DNA of 37,539 bases from Curtobacterium sp. HSID17257 (GTDB taxonomy: Bacteria > Actinomycetota > Actinomycetes > Actinomycetales > Microbacteriaceae): positions 1-37,539 of the forward strand of contig NZ_RBLU01000024.1 in NCBI RefSeq assembly GCF_003989515.1, written 5' to 3'. A program made the position numbers and the translations under genes. Of the stretch, positions 23,288 through 31,993 are shown piece after piece (position 1 is the stretch's first letter; each line of letters opens with the position of its first letter). The notes beneath the pieces were generated by a model. It did not search any database. It saw only the letters and a list, made by a program, of their open reading frames with translations, and was not told the origin of the DNA.

Positions 23288-25414
23288 CTAGAACCCCGGG
23301 ATGAGACCGACCACGAGGTCGATCGCCTTGATGCCGATGAAGGGGACGATGACGCCGCCGAGCCCGTAGACGAGCAGGTTGCGTCCGAGGACGGACGACG
23401 CCGAGGCCGCGCGGTACTTGACGCCGCGCAGCGACAGCGGGATGAGCGCCACGATGACGAGCGCGTTGAACACGACGGCCGACAGGATCGCGGACGACGG
23501 GCTGTGCAGCCCCATGATGTTCAGCGCCGCCAGGCCGGGGAACGCCGCCTGGAACATCGCCGGGATGATCGCGAAGTACTTCGCGACGTCGTTGGCGATC
23601 GAGAACGTGGTGAGCGCCCCGCGGGTGATGAGCAGCTGCTTGCCGATCCGGACGACGTCGATGAGCTTCGTCGGGTCGGAGTCGAGGTCGACCATGTTGC
23701 CGGCCTCCTTCGCAGCGGTGGTGCCGGTGTTCATCGCGACGCCGACGTCGGCCTGCGCCAGGGTGGGGGCGTCGTTCGTGCCGTCACCCGTCATCGCGAC
23801 GAGGTTCCCGCCCTCCTGCTCCTTGCGGATGTAGGCGAGCTTGTCCTCGGGCGTGGCCTCGGCGAGGAAGTCGTCGACGCCGGCCTCGGCGGCGATCGCG
23901 GCTGCCGTGCGCGGGTTGTCACCGGTGATCATCACCGTACGGATGCCCATCGACCGCAGCTCCGCGAAGCGCTCGGCCATGCCGTCCTTCACGACGTCCT
24001 TCAGGTGCACGACGCCGAGCAGGGCGACCGTTCCCGAGGCCGAGCGGCGTCCGACGACGAGCGGTGTGCCGCCCTGGTCGGAGATCTCGGCGACCGCGGT
24101 GTCGATCGCGGCGACGACGGCGGCGTCGGTCGACCCCGCCCAGTCGAGCACGGCGGCCGCTGCGCCCTTGCGGATCTGCGACCCGTCGGCCAGGTCGAGC
24201 CCGGACATGCGGGTCTGTGCCGTGAAGGGCACCTCGACCGCACCCGTCGGGGTGCCCGGCGTGATGCCGTCCTGCTCGGCGAGCGTGACGATCGAGCGCC
24301 CCTCGGGGGTGCTGTCCGCGGCGCTCGACAGGGCGGCGGCCTCCATCAGCGTCGCGACGGTGACGCCCGGGACGGGCACCACCCGCGAGGCCTGGCGGTT
24401 GCCGTACGTGATCGTGCCGGTCTTGTCGAGCAGCAGCGTCGTGATGTCCCCGGCGGCCTCGACCGCACGGCCGGACATCGCCAGCACGTTGTGCTGCACG
24501 AGCCGGTCCATGCCGGCGATGCCGATCGCGGAGAGCAGCGCGCCGATGGTGGTCGGGATGAGGCAGACGAGCAGCGCGATGAGCACCGGCACGCTGACGG
24601 TCGCCCCGACGAGCCCCGCGATCGGCTGCATCGTCAGGCAGACGATGACGAAGACGATCGAGAGCGACGCGAGCAGGATGTTCAGTGCGATCTCGTTCGG
24701 CGTCTTCTGCCGCGCCGCACCCTCGACGAGGCGGATCATCCGGTCGATGAAGGTCTCGCCGGGGGTCGAGGTGATGCGGACCACGATGCGGTCGGACAGC
24801 ACCCTGGTGCCACCGGTGACGGCGCTCCGGTCGCCGCCGGACTCGCGGATGACGGGTGCCGACTCGCCGGTGACCGCCGACTCGTCGACGCTGGCGATGC
24901 CCTCGACGACGTCGCCGTCACCGGGGATCACCTCGCCCGCGACGACCACCACGACGTCACCCTTCGCGAGGTCGACCGAGGCGACCTCCTCGGTGTCGTT
25001 CGCCAGGGCGGCAGCGTCGGACGCGTCCCACCGGAGCACCCGGCGGGCGCTGGTCGTGGAGCGGGTCTTCCGCAGGGTGTCGGCCTGCGCCTTGCCGCGG
25101 CCCTCGGCGACGGCCTCGGCCAGGTTGGCGAAGACGACGGTGAGCCAGAGCCACACCGCGATCGCGGCGGTGAACACCGACGGCTCGACGAACGCGGTCA
25201 CGGTGGTGAGCGCGGCGCCGACCTCGACGATGAACATGACGGGGTTGCGCCACATCAGGCGCGGATCGAGCTTGCGGAGCGCGCCGGGGAGGCCCGCCGC
25301 CAGCTGTCGGGGTCCGAAGGCGGACGATCGGGTGACCGGCCGGGAGGCACTGGTCGCCTCCGCCTCGGCGGTCGCGGTGGTCGTGGTGTCATGTGTCATC
25401 GATGCGGCTTTCAT
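23288..25414 (-). CDS. kdpB: KdpB P-type ATPase subunit
   Basis: 708 residues from ATG, overlapping the kdpA stop by four bases (ATGA). The N-terminal about 35 residues are threonine/alanine-rich and variable. The family parts are '[24 protein letters not shown]', the actuator motif '[13 protein letters not shown]', phosphorylated D330 in '[14 protein letters not shown]', the KdpB nucleotide-binding segment, and the hinge '[25 protein letters not shown]'. It hydrolyses ATP and drives K+ uptake through KdpA. Length and motifs are complete. Confidence 0.97.
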   Translation of the reverse strand: MKAASMTHDTTTTATAEAEATSASRPVTRSSAFGPRQLAAGLPGALRKLDPRLMWRNPVMFIVEVGAALTTVTAFVEPSVFTAAIAVWLWLTVVFANLAEAVAEGRGKAQADTLRKTRSTTSARRVLRWDASDAAALANDTEEVASVDLAKGDVVVVVAGEVIPGDGDVVEGIASVDESAVTGESAPVIRESGGDRSAVTGGTRVLSDRIVVRITSTPGETFIDRMIRLVEGAARQKTPNEIALNILLASLSIVFVIVCLTMQPIAGLVGATVSVPVLIALLVCLIPTTIGALLSAIGIAGMDRLVQHNVLAMSGRAVEAAGDITTLLLDKTGTITYGNRQASRVVPVPGVTVATLMEAAALSSAADSTPEGRSIVTLAEQDGITPGTPTGAVEVPFTAQTRMSGLDLADGSQIRKGAAAAVLDWAGSTDAAVVAAIDTAVAEISDQGGTPLVVGRRSASGTVALLGVVHLKDVVKDGMAERFAELRSMGIRTVMITGDNPRTAAAIAAEAGVDDFLAEATPEDKLAYIRKEQEGGNLVAMTGDGTNDAPTLAQADVGVAMNTGTTAAKEAGNMVDLDSDPTKLIDVVRIGKQLLITRGALTTFSIANDVAKYFAIIPAMFQAAFPGLAALNIMGLHSPSSAILSAVVFNALVIVALIPLSLRGVKYRAASASSVLGRNLLVYGLGGVIVPFIGIKAIDLVVGLIPGF

Positions 25415-27096
25415 CGTGCGAGCGCTTCGGCGAGGGGTCCCAGGGCGAGGACCGGGAAGTAGGTGAGGGCGGTGACGATCACGGCGACGGCGCCGAGCAG
25501 GCCGACGAACAGCGGCCGGTGCGTCGGCAGGGTGCCGACGGTCGCGGGCACCTTGTCCTGTGCGGCGAGGGACCCGGCGAGCGCCAGGACGAGCGCGATC
25601 GGGATGAACCGACCGAGCAGCATCACGACGCCGAGCGCGGAGTTCATCCACGTCGTGTTCGCGGTGAGTCCACCGAACGCCGAGCCGTTGTTGTTGGCGC
25701 CCGACGTGAAGGCGTAGAGCAGTTCGGACAGCCCGTGGTTGCCGGGGTTGAAGATGCTCGTGCCGAGGACCTGCTCGCGGACGCCCGGGATCACCAGGGA
25801 CAGTCCGGTGCCCAGCAGCACCAGCGTCGGCGTGACGAGGATGTACAGCGCGGCGAAGGTCATCTCGCGGGCGCGGATCTTCTTGCCGAGGTACTCCGGG
25901 GTCCGGCCGACGAGCAGTCCACCGATGAACACCGTGATCACGGCGAGCACGAGCATGCCGTACAGGCCGGAGCCGACGCCGCCGGGGCTGATCTCGCCGA
26001 GCATCATGTTGAGGAGCGCCATCATGCCGCCGATCGGCGTGAAGCTGTCGAACATGCCGTTGACCGCGCCGGTCGACGTGGCGGTCGAGGTCGTGCCGAA
26101 GAGCGTCGTGCCGAGGATCCCGAAGCGCATCTCCTTGCCCTCCAGCGCCGCACCGGCCGCCTGCGTGGCGCTGCCGCCGCCGGCGAGCTCCGCGATCGAC
26201 ATCACCGAGAGCGACACGAGGAAGATCGCGCCCATGACCGCGAGGATCGCGTACCCCTGACGGTCGTCGCCGACGAGCCGCCCGAACGTACGGGGCAGCG
26301 AGAACGGGATGACGAGCATGAGGAAGACCTCGACGAGGTTCGTCCACGCCTGCGGGTTCTCGAACGGGTGCGCCGAGTTCGCGTTGAAGTACCCGCCGCC
26401 GTTCGTGCCGAGCTCCTTGATCGCCTCCTGCGACGCGACGAAGCCGTCGGGGATGTGCTGGGTGCCACCCGCGAGCGTGGTGATGTCCGTGCCGCTGCCC
26501 CACGACTGCACGACGCCGCCGGCGACGAGGACGATCGCGAAGACGAAGGCGCCGGGGAGCAGCAGCCGGCCGGTGCCGCGGACGACGTCGACCCACACGT
26601 TGCCGAGCGTGCCGCTCTTCCGACGCGCGAACCCGCGCACCAGCGCCACGGCGACCGCCAGTCCGACCGCGGCGGACAGGAAGTTCTGCACCGCCAGGCC
26701 CGCCATCTGCGCGGAGTAGCCGACGGTCGCCTCGGGCGAGTACGACTGCCAGTTGGTGTTCGCGACGAAGGACGCGGCGGTGTTGAACGCGAGCGACGGA
26801 CCGACGTTCGGCAACCCGAGGTCGCCGGGCAGCACGACCTGGATGCGCTGCAGCAGGTAGACGAGCAGCACGCCGACGGCGCTGAAGAGCAGCACGCCGC
26901 GCAGGTACGCCGGCCAGGACTGCTCGGCGTCGGGGTCGACACCGATCACGCGGTAGACGCCGCGCTCGATGCGGGCGTGCTTCGTGGGTGTGTAGACACG
27001 CGCCATCCAGTCGCCGACCGGGCGGTACGCGACCACCAGGAGCAGGACGAGGGTGGCGACCTGGGCGATCCCGGCCCAGGTGTCGGCAGCGCTCAT
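25411..27096 (-). CDS. kdpA: KdpA potassium-translocating subunit
   Basis: 561 residues from ATG 27094-27096; the frame extends further upstream but the family start and the overlap with kdpF fix this codon. About ten membrane helices. Selectivity-filter repeats: '[16 protein letters not shown]', '[18 protein letters not shown]', '[14 protein letters not shown]' and '[13 protein letters not shown]'. These line the K+ path of the KdpFABC complex in the inner membrane. The kdpF stop and the kdpA start share one base (TGATG). Confidence 0.97.
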   Translation of the reverse strand: MSAADTWAGIAQVATLVLLLVVAYRPVGDWMARVYTPTKHARIERGVYRVIGVDPDAEQSWPAYLRGVLLFSAVGVLLVYLLQRIQVVLPGDLGLPNVGPSLAFNTAASFVANTNWQSYSPEATVGYSAQMAGLAVQNFLSAAVGLAVAVALVRGFARRKSGTLGNVWVDVVRGTGRLLLPGAFVFAIVLVAGGVVQSWGSGTDITTLAGGTQHIPDGFVASQEAIKELGTNGGGYFNANSAHPFENPQAWTNLVEVFLMLVIPFSLPRTFGRLVGDDRQGYAILAVMGAIFLVSLSVMSIAELAGGGSATQAAGAALEGKEMRFGILGTTLFGTTSTATSTGAVNGMFDSFTPIGGMMALLNMMLGEISPGGVGSGLYGMLVLAVITVFIGGLLVGRTPEYLGKKIRAREMTFAALYILVTPTLVLLGTGLSLVIPGVREQVLGTSIFNPGNHGLSELLYAFTSGANNNGSAFGGLTANTTWMNSALGVVMLLGRFIPIALVLALAGSLAAQDKVPATVGTLPTHRPLFVGLLGAVAVIVTALTYFPVLALGPLAEALAR

Positions 27097-27185
27097 CAGA
27101 ACCGCTCCGGGTGCACGAGCGCCCACACGAGGTAGACGACCGAGGCGATGCCGAGGACGGCGGCGGCGATGGTGACGACGATCAC
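27096..27185 (-). CDS. kdpF: KdpF subunit
   Basis: 29 residues from GTG, a single hydrophobic helix starting [12 protein letters not shown] and ending with the family tail ALVHPERF. KdpF stabilises the KdpABC complex in the membrane. Shine-Dalgarno GGAG is present six to seven bases upstream. The start overlaps the stop of the small ORF at 27182-27265 by four bases. Confidence 0.9.
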   Translation of the reverse strand: MIVVTIAAAVLGIASVVYLVWALVHPERF

Positions 27186-27265
27186 AGCCGCTCCACCCCC
27201 TTGGCGATGAGTGCCACGACACCGAACACGGCGAGGACACCGGCGACGACGAAGACGTCGAACAC
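27182..27265 (-). CDS. Small membrane peptide coupled to kdpF
   Basis: 27 codons from GTG 27263-27265, with Shine-Dalgarno GGAG six bases upstream and a GTGA overlap with kdpF. The peptide begins [15 protein letters not shown] and ends [10 protein letters not shown]: one membrane helix of about 20 residues followed by a basic, amphipathic end. Its size and position are like KdpF itself. It may be an extra small subunit or a leader that couples translation to the operon. I recall short peptides of this kind ahead of kdpF in other actinobacteria, but no function. Confidence 0.7.
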   Translation of the reverse strand: MFDVFVVAGVLAVFGVVALIAKGVERL

Positions 27266-27310
27266 GAAGGACTCCGTTGGTTGCTGCGGGTCCGACGCCG
27301 GGCGGCGCGG

Positions 27311-27332
27311 ACCGCACCACGTGTGGTGCGGT
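27311..27332. promoter_or_regulatory. 22-bp near-perfect palindrome in kdp leader
   Basis: ACCGCACCAC, two bases (GT), then its exact complement GTGGTGCGGT. With only two bases between the arms it fits a dimeric regulator operator better than an RNA hairpin. It lies about 45-65 bases upstream of the first kdp start. Confidence 0.5.
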
Positions 27333-27345
27333 ACCGATGCTGGAT

Positions 27346-27368
27346 CCGGCCGTGTGCCTCCAGGCCGG
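27346..27368 (-). terminator. Weak hairpin after WYL regulator
   Basis: CCGGCC and GGCCGG arms around an 11-base loop, 46-68 bases past the stop of the WYL regulator gene. It could end that transcript, but it also lies between the kdp repeats and the kdp genes. Confidence 0.3.
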
Positions 27369-27397
27369 TCCTAACGCAATCCTGACGGCGTCCTGAC
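27369..27397 (-). promoter_or_regulatory. Three 11-bp-phased direct repeats, candidate KdpE operator
   Basis: On the plus strand TCCTAAC (27369), TCCTGAC (27380) and TCCTGAC (27391); on the kdp strand GTCAGGA, GTCAGGA and GTTAGGA. A spacing of exactly 11 bp is typical for tandem OmpR-family response-regulator sites, and KdpE is in that family. A fourth CCCTAAC lies about two turns further on (27412). Confidence 0.5.
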
Positions 27398-27413
27398 GGA
27401 CGCGTGCACCGCC

Positions 27414-28361
27414 CTAACGGAGCGCTGCTGTCCCGAGGCGCTCCGCCGCCCGCTGGACAGCAGCCCGCAGTTCGTCCGGCCCCTCGACCACGAACGGCAC
27501 CGTCAGTCCGGCGACCGCGCCGGCGAGCCCGTCCCACGACCAGGACCCGAGCGTCAGCGGCCGTCGCCCGTTCTCCGTCCGGCCGAGCGCGGCGTCCTCG
27601 GGCAGGAACGGGACGATCCGCGCGGCGTCGGCAGCGCTGAGTGAGACGGTGCCCCTGCACGGCCACGCGTCGTCGTGGTCGGAGCCCTTGAACCGGGCCG
27701 ACACGAACGCCGCCGCGTCCTCGCCGGGTACGGGTCGCGGCGCGAACGGCAACCGGGTGCGCATCCGCGGGGCGATCCGGTCGACGCGGTACGTGCGCCA
27801 GTCCTCGTGCTCGGGGTCCCAGGCCAGCAGGTACCACCGGCCGTACCGGGCGACGACCGCGTGCGGCTCGACGCGGTGCGGGGTGTCCCGCTCGCCGTAC
27901 CCGAAGCGCAGGACCTCGCGCCGGTGCACCGCCTCGCTGACGGCCACCAGCACGTCGGGGTCGACGCGCGGGCCGGACGACCCGACGACGGCGTCCACCA
28001 GGTCGACGCGTTGCCGGAGCCGGTCGGGCATCACCTGCCGGACCGTCGCCAGCGCTCGGACGGCGGACTCGGCGATGTCGGCCCCGGAGGCCGGGGCGAC
28101 CGCGAGCGCGAGCGCGATCGCCACGGCCTGGTCGTCGTCGAACAGCAGCGGCGGCAGGTCCGATCCGGCGGCGAGGCGGTAGCCGCCGGCCGGTCCGCGG
28201 ACCGAGTCGATGCGGTAGCCGAGCTCACGGAGTCGATCGACGTCACGACGGAGCGTCCGGGGGCTGACGGTCAGGCGGCCGGCGAGCTCGTCGCCCGTCC
28301 ACTCACGGTGCACCTGCAGCAGCGAGAGCAGGGCGAGCATGCGCGAGGAGGGGCCGGCCAT
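27414..28361 (-). CDS. WYL-domain transcription regulator (YafY type)
   Basis: 315 residues from ATG. Residues 1-60 are a DeoR-like helix-turn-helix ('[41 protein letters not shown]'), residues about 130-215 form the WYL domain ('[50 protein letters not shown]', where WYL is visible in 'GRWYLLAW') and the rest is the WCX C-terminal extension. WYL proteins sense small ligands or nucleic acids and control nearby genes. The divergent VOC gene and the palindrome between them suggest that this is its target. The kdp promoter region follows its stop. Confidence 0.92.
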   Translation of the reverse strand: MAGPSSRMLALLSLLQVHREWTGDELAGRLTVSPRTLRRDVDRLRELGYRIDSVRGPAGGYRLAAGSDLPPLLFDDDQAVAIALALAVAPASGADIAESAVRALATVRQVMPDRLRQRVDLVDAVVGSSGPRVDPDVLVAVSEAVHRREVLRFGYGERDTPHRVEPHAVVARYGRWYLLAWDPEHEDWRTYRVDRIAPRMRTRLPFAPRPVPGEDAAAFVSARFKGSDHDDAWPCRGTVSLSAADAARIVPFLPEDAALGRTENGRRPLTLGSWSWDGLAGAVAGLTVPFVVEGPDELRAAVQRAAERLGTAALR

Positions 28362-28422
28362 GCCACCATCCTCGTCCGAGAAGCGGTCACGATCTGACCG
28401 CAACGCCCGTGACACTCGACCC
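28362..28422. promoter_or_regulatory. Shared control region of WYL regulator and VOC gene
   Basis: GCGGTCA (28383-28389), five bases, TGACCGC (28395-28401) forms a perfect 7-5-7 palindrome. GAGGAT stands six bases before the WYL start and GACACT six bases before the VOC start, so both genes are probably leaderless with the palindrome between their promoters. Confidence 0.6.
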
Positions 28423-28842
28423 ATGAGCATCGAGACCACAACCCACATCAACTTCGACGGACAGGCACGCGAGGCCCTGGACTTCTGGGCGTCCGCGTTC
28501 GGCGGCACCGTCACCGCCGCGACGTACGGCCAGATGGGCGCGTCCCAGGACCCCGCCTGGGCGGACCGCATCGTCTTCGGCCAGGTCGCGACCGACGCCG
28601 GCTTCCGCATCATGGCGTTCGACGTCTGGCCGGACCAGCCGTACGACCAGGGCGCGAACGCCTTCTACGTCTTCGTGCACGGCGACGACGCCGACGAGGT
28701 CACCCGCTACTGGGAGGCACTGTCCGACGGTGCCGAGGTGCGACAGCCCCTCGCCCCGTCGCCGTGGGCCCCGCTCGCCGGACAGCTCCGCGACCGGTTC
28801 GGCGTCGTGTGGCAGTTCGACGTCGCGGCGCCGCAGGGCTGA
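28423..28842 (+). CDS. VOC family protein (PhnB/3-demethylubiquinone-like glyoxalase fold)
   Basis: 139 residues. One VOC unit: 'THINFDGQAREALDFWASAFGGTVTAATYGQMG' at the start and 'ANAFYVFVHGDDADEVTRYWEALSDGAEVRQPLAPSPWAPLAGQLRDRFGVVWQFDV' at the end. The PSPWAPLAGQLRDRFGVVW block is characteristic of PhnB-like proteins. The substrate is not known. Divergent from a WYL regulator with a shared palindrome, so it may be its regulated gene. Its end is convergent with the RlmA-type gene and only four bases lie between the stops. Confidence 0.9.
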   Translation: MSIETTTHINFDGQAREALDFWASAFGGTVTAATYGQMGASQDPAWADRIVFGQVATDAGFRIMAFDVWPDQPYDQGANAFYVFVHGDDADEVTRYWEALSDGAEVRQPLAPSPWAPLAGQLRDRFGVVWQFDVAAPQG

Positions 28843-28846
28843 GCCC

Positions 28847-29743
28847 TCAGCACGTGGGCGGTCCGGCGACCGTCCACGTGCTGACCGTCACGGCGGCCGT
28901 CACGGTCGTCGGGGCGAACACCCTGCCCGGGTCGACGTGGTGGTGGCTCGGGCCCATGTGCACGACGTCGTGCACGTCCGCCGCGGACAGGTCCATCGTC
29001 CAGGTCAGGTCCTCGGACGACCGCAGCGCGAAGGTCGGCTCGAGCGAGTCCCGCAGCCGCCGCTCCTTCTCCGGGTCGACGGCGATGGTCGCCTCGGCCA
29101 GCTCCGCGAGGTGCCCGGTCCGCGGCGTCACCACGGCGAGCACGCCCGCCGGGTGCAGCACCCGGGCGTACTCCCGCTGGTTGCGCGGGGCGAAGACGTC
29201 CAGCACGACGGCCGCCGCGTCGTCGACGACCGGGAGGCGCTCGGTGACGTCCCCGACGACCGCTCCCGCCCGCGGGTGGACGCGGGCCGCCCGTCGGATC
29301 GCGACCGCGGACAGGTCCAGCGCGACCCCGAGGCGGGCAGTGACGGCGCCTGCCGGAGGCGAGTCGGGCCTCCCGTCCGGCGCGGTCGCGTCCGATGCGG
29401 TCTCGTCCGGTCCGTCCGCATCCAGCACGTGCGCCAGGTACGTGCCCGGGCCGGAGCCGACGTCGAGCACGACGCCCGGCGCCTCGGTCGCTGCGACCAC
29501 CGCGGCGAGCGCCCGCTCGACCGGCGCGTAGTGCCCGCGACCGAGGAACCGGATCCGCGCGTCGACCATCTCCGGGGTGTCCGCGGTCAGGGCGCGACGC
29601 TTCGCGGGCAGGAGCGTGAGGTGGCCCTGCTTCGCCTCGTCGAACCGGTGTCCGGTGGCGCAGCCGACCTGCCCGCCGTCGACACGGACGAGGGGCTCGG
29701 CGCAGACGGGGCAGGCGAGCACGGGGAGCAGGTCGTCGCGCAC
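28847..29743 (-). CDS. RlmA-type 23S rRNA (guanine-N1) methyltransferase
   Basis: 298 residues from GTG 29741-29743. A zinc finger opens the protein, with C10, C13, C28 and H32 in 'LACPVCAEPLVRVDGGQVGCATGHRFDEAKQGHLTLL', the RlmA signature, followed by 'DTPEMVDARIRFLGRGHYAPVERAL'. SAM motif I is 'VVLDVGSGPGTYLAHVL', and 'AAAVVLDVFAPRNQREYARVLHPAGVLAVVTP' is the post-motif. RlmA(I)/RlmA(II) methylate G745 or G748 in helix 35 of 23S rRNA; RlmA(II) confers tylosin resistance. Which position is used here cannot be read. A long insert (about residues 112-130) is rich in acidic residues and proline. Leaderless. Confidence 0.88.
   Translation of the reverse strand: MRDDLLPVLACPVCAEPLVRVDGGQVGCATGHRFDEAKQGHLTLLPAKRRALTADTPEMVDARIRFLGRGHYAPVERALAAVVAATEAPGVVLDVGSGPGTYLAHVLDADGPDETASDATAPDGRPDSPPAGAVTARLGVALDLSAVAIRRAARVHPRAGAVVGDVTERLPVVDDAAAVVLDVFAPRNQREYARVLHPAGVLAVVTPRTGHLAELAEATIAVDPEKERRLRDSLEPTFALRSSEDLTWTMDLSAADVHDVVHMGPSHHHVDPGRVFAPTTVTAAVTVSTWTVAGPPTC
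28848..28883. terminator. Hairpin over the end of the RlmA-type gene
   Basis: CAGCACGTGG (28848-28857) pairs with CCACGTGCTG (28874-28883). It overlaps the last codons of the minus-strand gene and lies just past the plus-strand VOC stop, so it may terminate the VOC transcript. Confidence 0.5.
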
Positions 29744-29777
29744 CGTCCCAGCGTACGGGCGTCGGTAGCCTGGCCGG
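29744..29777. promoter_or_regulatory. Compact divergent leaderless promoter pair
   Basis: 34 bases between two start codons hold TACGCT (minus strand, 29750-29755; six bases before GTG) and TAGCCT (plus strand, 29766-29771; six bases before ATG). Any -35 elements must lie inside the opposite gene. Confidence 0.6.
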
Positions 29778-30533
29778 ATGGCACTGGAGCAGCTCTTCGG
29801 CCTCGACGGACGTCGTGCACTGGTCACCGGGGGCAGTTCCGGCATCGGTCGGGCGATCGCGCTCGCCCTCGCGGACGCGGGCGCCCACGTGGTGGTCGCG
29901 GCGCGCACGCGGGACGCGATCGACGAGAACGTTGCGACGATCACCACCGGCGGCGGGTCCGCCGTCGGCGTCGTCGCGGACCTGTCGACCCGGTCGGGAG
30001 CCCACGCGCTCGCGGACGCCGTCGGCGAGGTGGACGTCCTCGTCAACTCGGCCGGCATCAACCTGCGGCCGCCGATGCCCGACCTCGACGAGGGCACGTG
30101 GGACGCGACGATGGCCGTCAACCTCGACGCACCCTTCGTGCTCGGTCAGCGGCTCGCGCCCGGCATGGCCGCACGGGGGTACGGCCGCATCATCGGCATC
30201 AGCTCCCAGCAGGCGCACCGCCCCTTCGCTGCGAGCGGCGCGTACGGGGTGTCGAAGGCCGGCCTGGAGGCACTGGCGCGCTCCCAGGCGGAGGCCTGGT
30301 CGGGCAGCGGGGTCACCTCGAACGTCCTGGTCCCCGGCTTCGTGCAGACCGCGCTCAACAGGCGGCTGTCCGCCGACCCGGAGCGGGTCGCCGCGCTCGC
30401 CGCGCGCACGCTCGTCGGGCGCAACGGCGAGCCGTCGGACTTCGCGGCCGCGGCGGTGTTCCTGGCCGGACCGGGCTCCGCGTACGTCACGGGCCAGTCG
30501 ATCGCGGTCGACGGCGGCTTCTCGGTGCACTGA
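29778..30533 (+). CDS. Short-chain dehydrogenase/reductase (SDR)
   Basis: 251 residues from ATG. 'LDGRRALVTGGSSGIGRAIALALADAGAHVVV' is the NAD(P) motif, 'VLVNSAGINLRPP' follows, the catalytic serine is in 'GISSQQAHRP', and Y-x3-K is 'AYGVSKAG'. 'YVTGQSIAVDGGFSVH' closes it. It resembles gluconate/2-deoxygluconate dehydrogenase-type SDRs ('FGLDGRRALVTGGSSGIG'), but the substrate is unknown. Divergent from the RlmA-type gene. It ends 69 bases before the next gene on the same strand, which has its own promoter. Confidence 0.92.
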   Translation: MALEQLFGLDGRRALVTGGSSGIGRAIALALADAGAHVVVAARTRDAIDENVATITTGGGSAVGVVADLSTRSGAHALADAVGEVDVLVNSAGINLRPPMPDLDEGTWDATMAVNLDAPFVLGQRLAPGMAARGYGRIIGISSQQAHRPFAASGAYGVSKAGLEALARSQAEAWSGSGVTSNVLVPGFVQTALNRRLSADPERVAALAARTLVGRNGEPSDFAAAAVFLAGPGSAYVTGQSIAVDGGFSVH

Positions 30534-30590
30534 CGCCCGTGCACTGACCGCCGTGCGGCGGGCCGACGGTGGAAGCCGAGGTGTGCTCGG

Positions 30591-30602
30591 TAGCGTCGGT
30601 GC
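30591..30602 (+). promoter_or_regulatory. Leaderless -10 for the maltokinase-cap-like gene
   Basis: TAGCGT at 30591-30596, six bases, then ATG 30603. Confidence 0.5.
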
Positions 30603-31214
30603 ATGGCCGTCATCCACCGCGCAGAACTCCGACCGTCCAAGGCCGAGGCCCTCGCCGCCTGGCTGCCCGCGCAGCCGTGGAGCGGACTCACCGCCGGTGC
30701 CGCCGTCGAGGTCGTCACCCGCTTCCGGTTCGACGACCCCGAGGGCGAGGTCGGCGTCGAGGAGATCATCGTGCGGACGCCCGAGGGACGGCTCCTGCAC
30801 ACGCCGCTGACCTACCGCGGCGCTCCGCTCGACGGCGCCCGGGGCTCCCTGGTGTGCGAGATGCACCACTCCGTGCTCGGGCAGCGCTGGGTGTACGACG
30901 CCGTCGCGGACCCGGTGTACGCCGACGTCCTGCGTCGCGCGATCGCCACCGGCGGGCACGAGGCGGAGCTCGAGCGCGCCGACGGCTCCGGACGGCTCGA
31001 CAAGGAGGGCACGGCGGTCGGCAGCGGATCGGCGCCGGACTCCCCCACGGTGACGTCGGTCGCGGCCAGCACCGACGGGACCGAGACGACGGTGCGCACG
31101 GGTCACGGCGACCTCGTCGTGCTGCGGGTGATCGGTCTCCCCGTGCCGGACGGCGAGACACTGACCGCGACCTGGGGCGACCGCTCGGTCGTCGTCGCGG
31201 TGCTGCCCGCCTGA
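30603..31214 (+). CDS. Maltokinase N-terminal cap-like protein
   Basis: 203 residues. The opening 'AVIHRAELRPSKAEALAAWLPAQPWSG' and 'VTRFRFDDPEGEVGVEEIIVRTPEGRLLHTPLTYRGAPL' correspond to the N-terminal cap domain of actinobacterial maltokinases (Mak_N_cap), and 'CEMHHSVLGQRWVYDAVADPVY' is a conserved continuation. The kinase domain is absent: no phosphate-binding or catalytic loops are present and the gene ends at residue 203. Small stand-alone proteins like this exist in corynebacteria and relatives (CG0192-type) with no known role. It may bind sugar or a partner kinase elsewhere. Confidence 0.75.
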   Translation: MAVIHRAELRPSKAEALAAWLPAQPWSGLTAGAAVEVVTRFRFDDPEGEVGVEEIIVRTPEGRLLHTPLTYRGAPLDGARGSLVCEMHHSVLGQRWVYDAVADPVYADVLRRAIATGGHEAELERADGSGRLDKEGTAVGSGSAPDSPTVTSVAASTDGTETTVRTGHGDLVVLRVIGLPVPDGETLTATWGDRSVVVAVLPA

Positions 31215-31274
31215 CGGACGCCGCCCGGCCCCTCGAGGACGTGCCCCGTCCGGGGGACTCGGAGCTTCCGGGCG

Positions 31275-31286
31275 TCTGATTGCAAT
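31275..31286 (+). promoter_or_regulatory. Leaderless -10 for the PPTase gene
   Basis: TCTGAT at 31275-31280, six bases, then GTG 31287. Weaker than the others. An out-of-frame ATG two bases before the GTG is not used because its frame does not encode the enzyme. Confidence 0.35.
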
Positions 31287-31946
31287 GTGCAACTTCGAGG
31301 CGGGACCGACTGGGTGGGGCTGCTCCCCGCCGCGGTGGTCACCGCTGCCGTCGACCACGACCTGAGCGGCCCGCTCGCCGACGACGAACGCGCGGCGATC
31401 GCCCGTGCCGTCCCGTCGCGGCGTGCCGAGTTCCGCACCGGCCGCCTGCTCGCCCGCCTTGCCCTGACGGCGATCGGCACCCCGGTGACGGCACTGCCCG
31501 TGGGCCGGAGCGGGGCTCCCCGCTGGCCCGACGGCGTGGTCGGCACGATCACCCACTGCCCCGGCGTGCGCGCCTGCGCCGTCGCCCGGCGCGACGAGCA
31601 CGCCGGCATCGGCATCGATGCCACGCCTGCACGTCCCCTGCCGCCGGGAGTGCTCCGACGCGTCGCCGACGTCGCGGACGACCGTGTCGCACGAGGTCTC
31701 GCCGCGCTCCGGCGAACCGGTGTTGAGAGTCCGGACAGCGTCCTGCTCGCCGCGACCGAGGCCGTCGCCAAGGCCCGCTCGACCGCGCACGACGGCTGGT
31801 TCGGCATCGACGGCGCCCACGTGGAGCTGCGCCCGGACGGGACCTTCACGGCGAGCGCGCGTCGCGGCCCGGCGTTCGCGGCGACGGGACGGTGGGCAGT
31901 TGACCGGGGGACGGCGCGTGCGGGCATCGTGCTCGCCGCGCGCTGA
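31287..31946 (+). CDS. 4'-Phosphopantetheinyl transferase
   Basis: 219 residues from GTG. Sfp/EntD-type signatures: 'RRAEFRTGRLLARLAL', 'PVGRSGAPRWPDGVVGTITHCPGVRACAVARRDEHAGIGIDATP' with the metal-binding region (GIDA), and 'LAATEAVAKARSTAHDGWFG', the E-x-x-x-KA block with the catalytic glutamate and lysine. It transfers phosphopantetheine from CoA to a carrier serine. The carrier is most likely S622 of the carboxylic acid reductase encoded 47 bases downstream in the same direction, and the two form an operon. Confidence 0.87.
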   Translation: MQLRGGTDWVGLLPAAVVTAAVDHDLSGPLADDERAAIARAVPSRRAEFRTGRLLARLALTAIGTPVTALPVGRSGAPRWPDGVVGTITHCPGVRACAVARRDEHAGIGIDATPARPLPPGVLRRVADVADDRVARGLAALRRTGVESPDSVLLAATEAVAKARSTAHDGWFGIDGAHVELRPDGTFTASARRGPAFAATGRWAVDRGTARAGIVLAAR

Positions 31947-31993
31947 GACGCCGCGCGCGGGGGCGCGTCGGACGAACGAGGAAGGGAACCACC

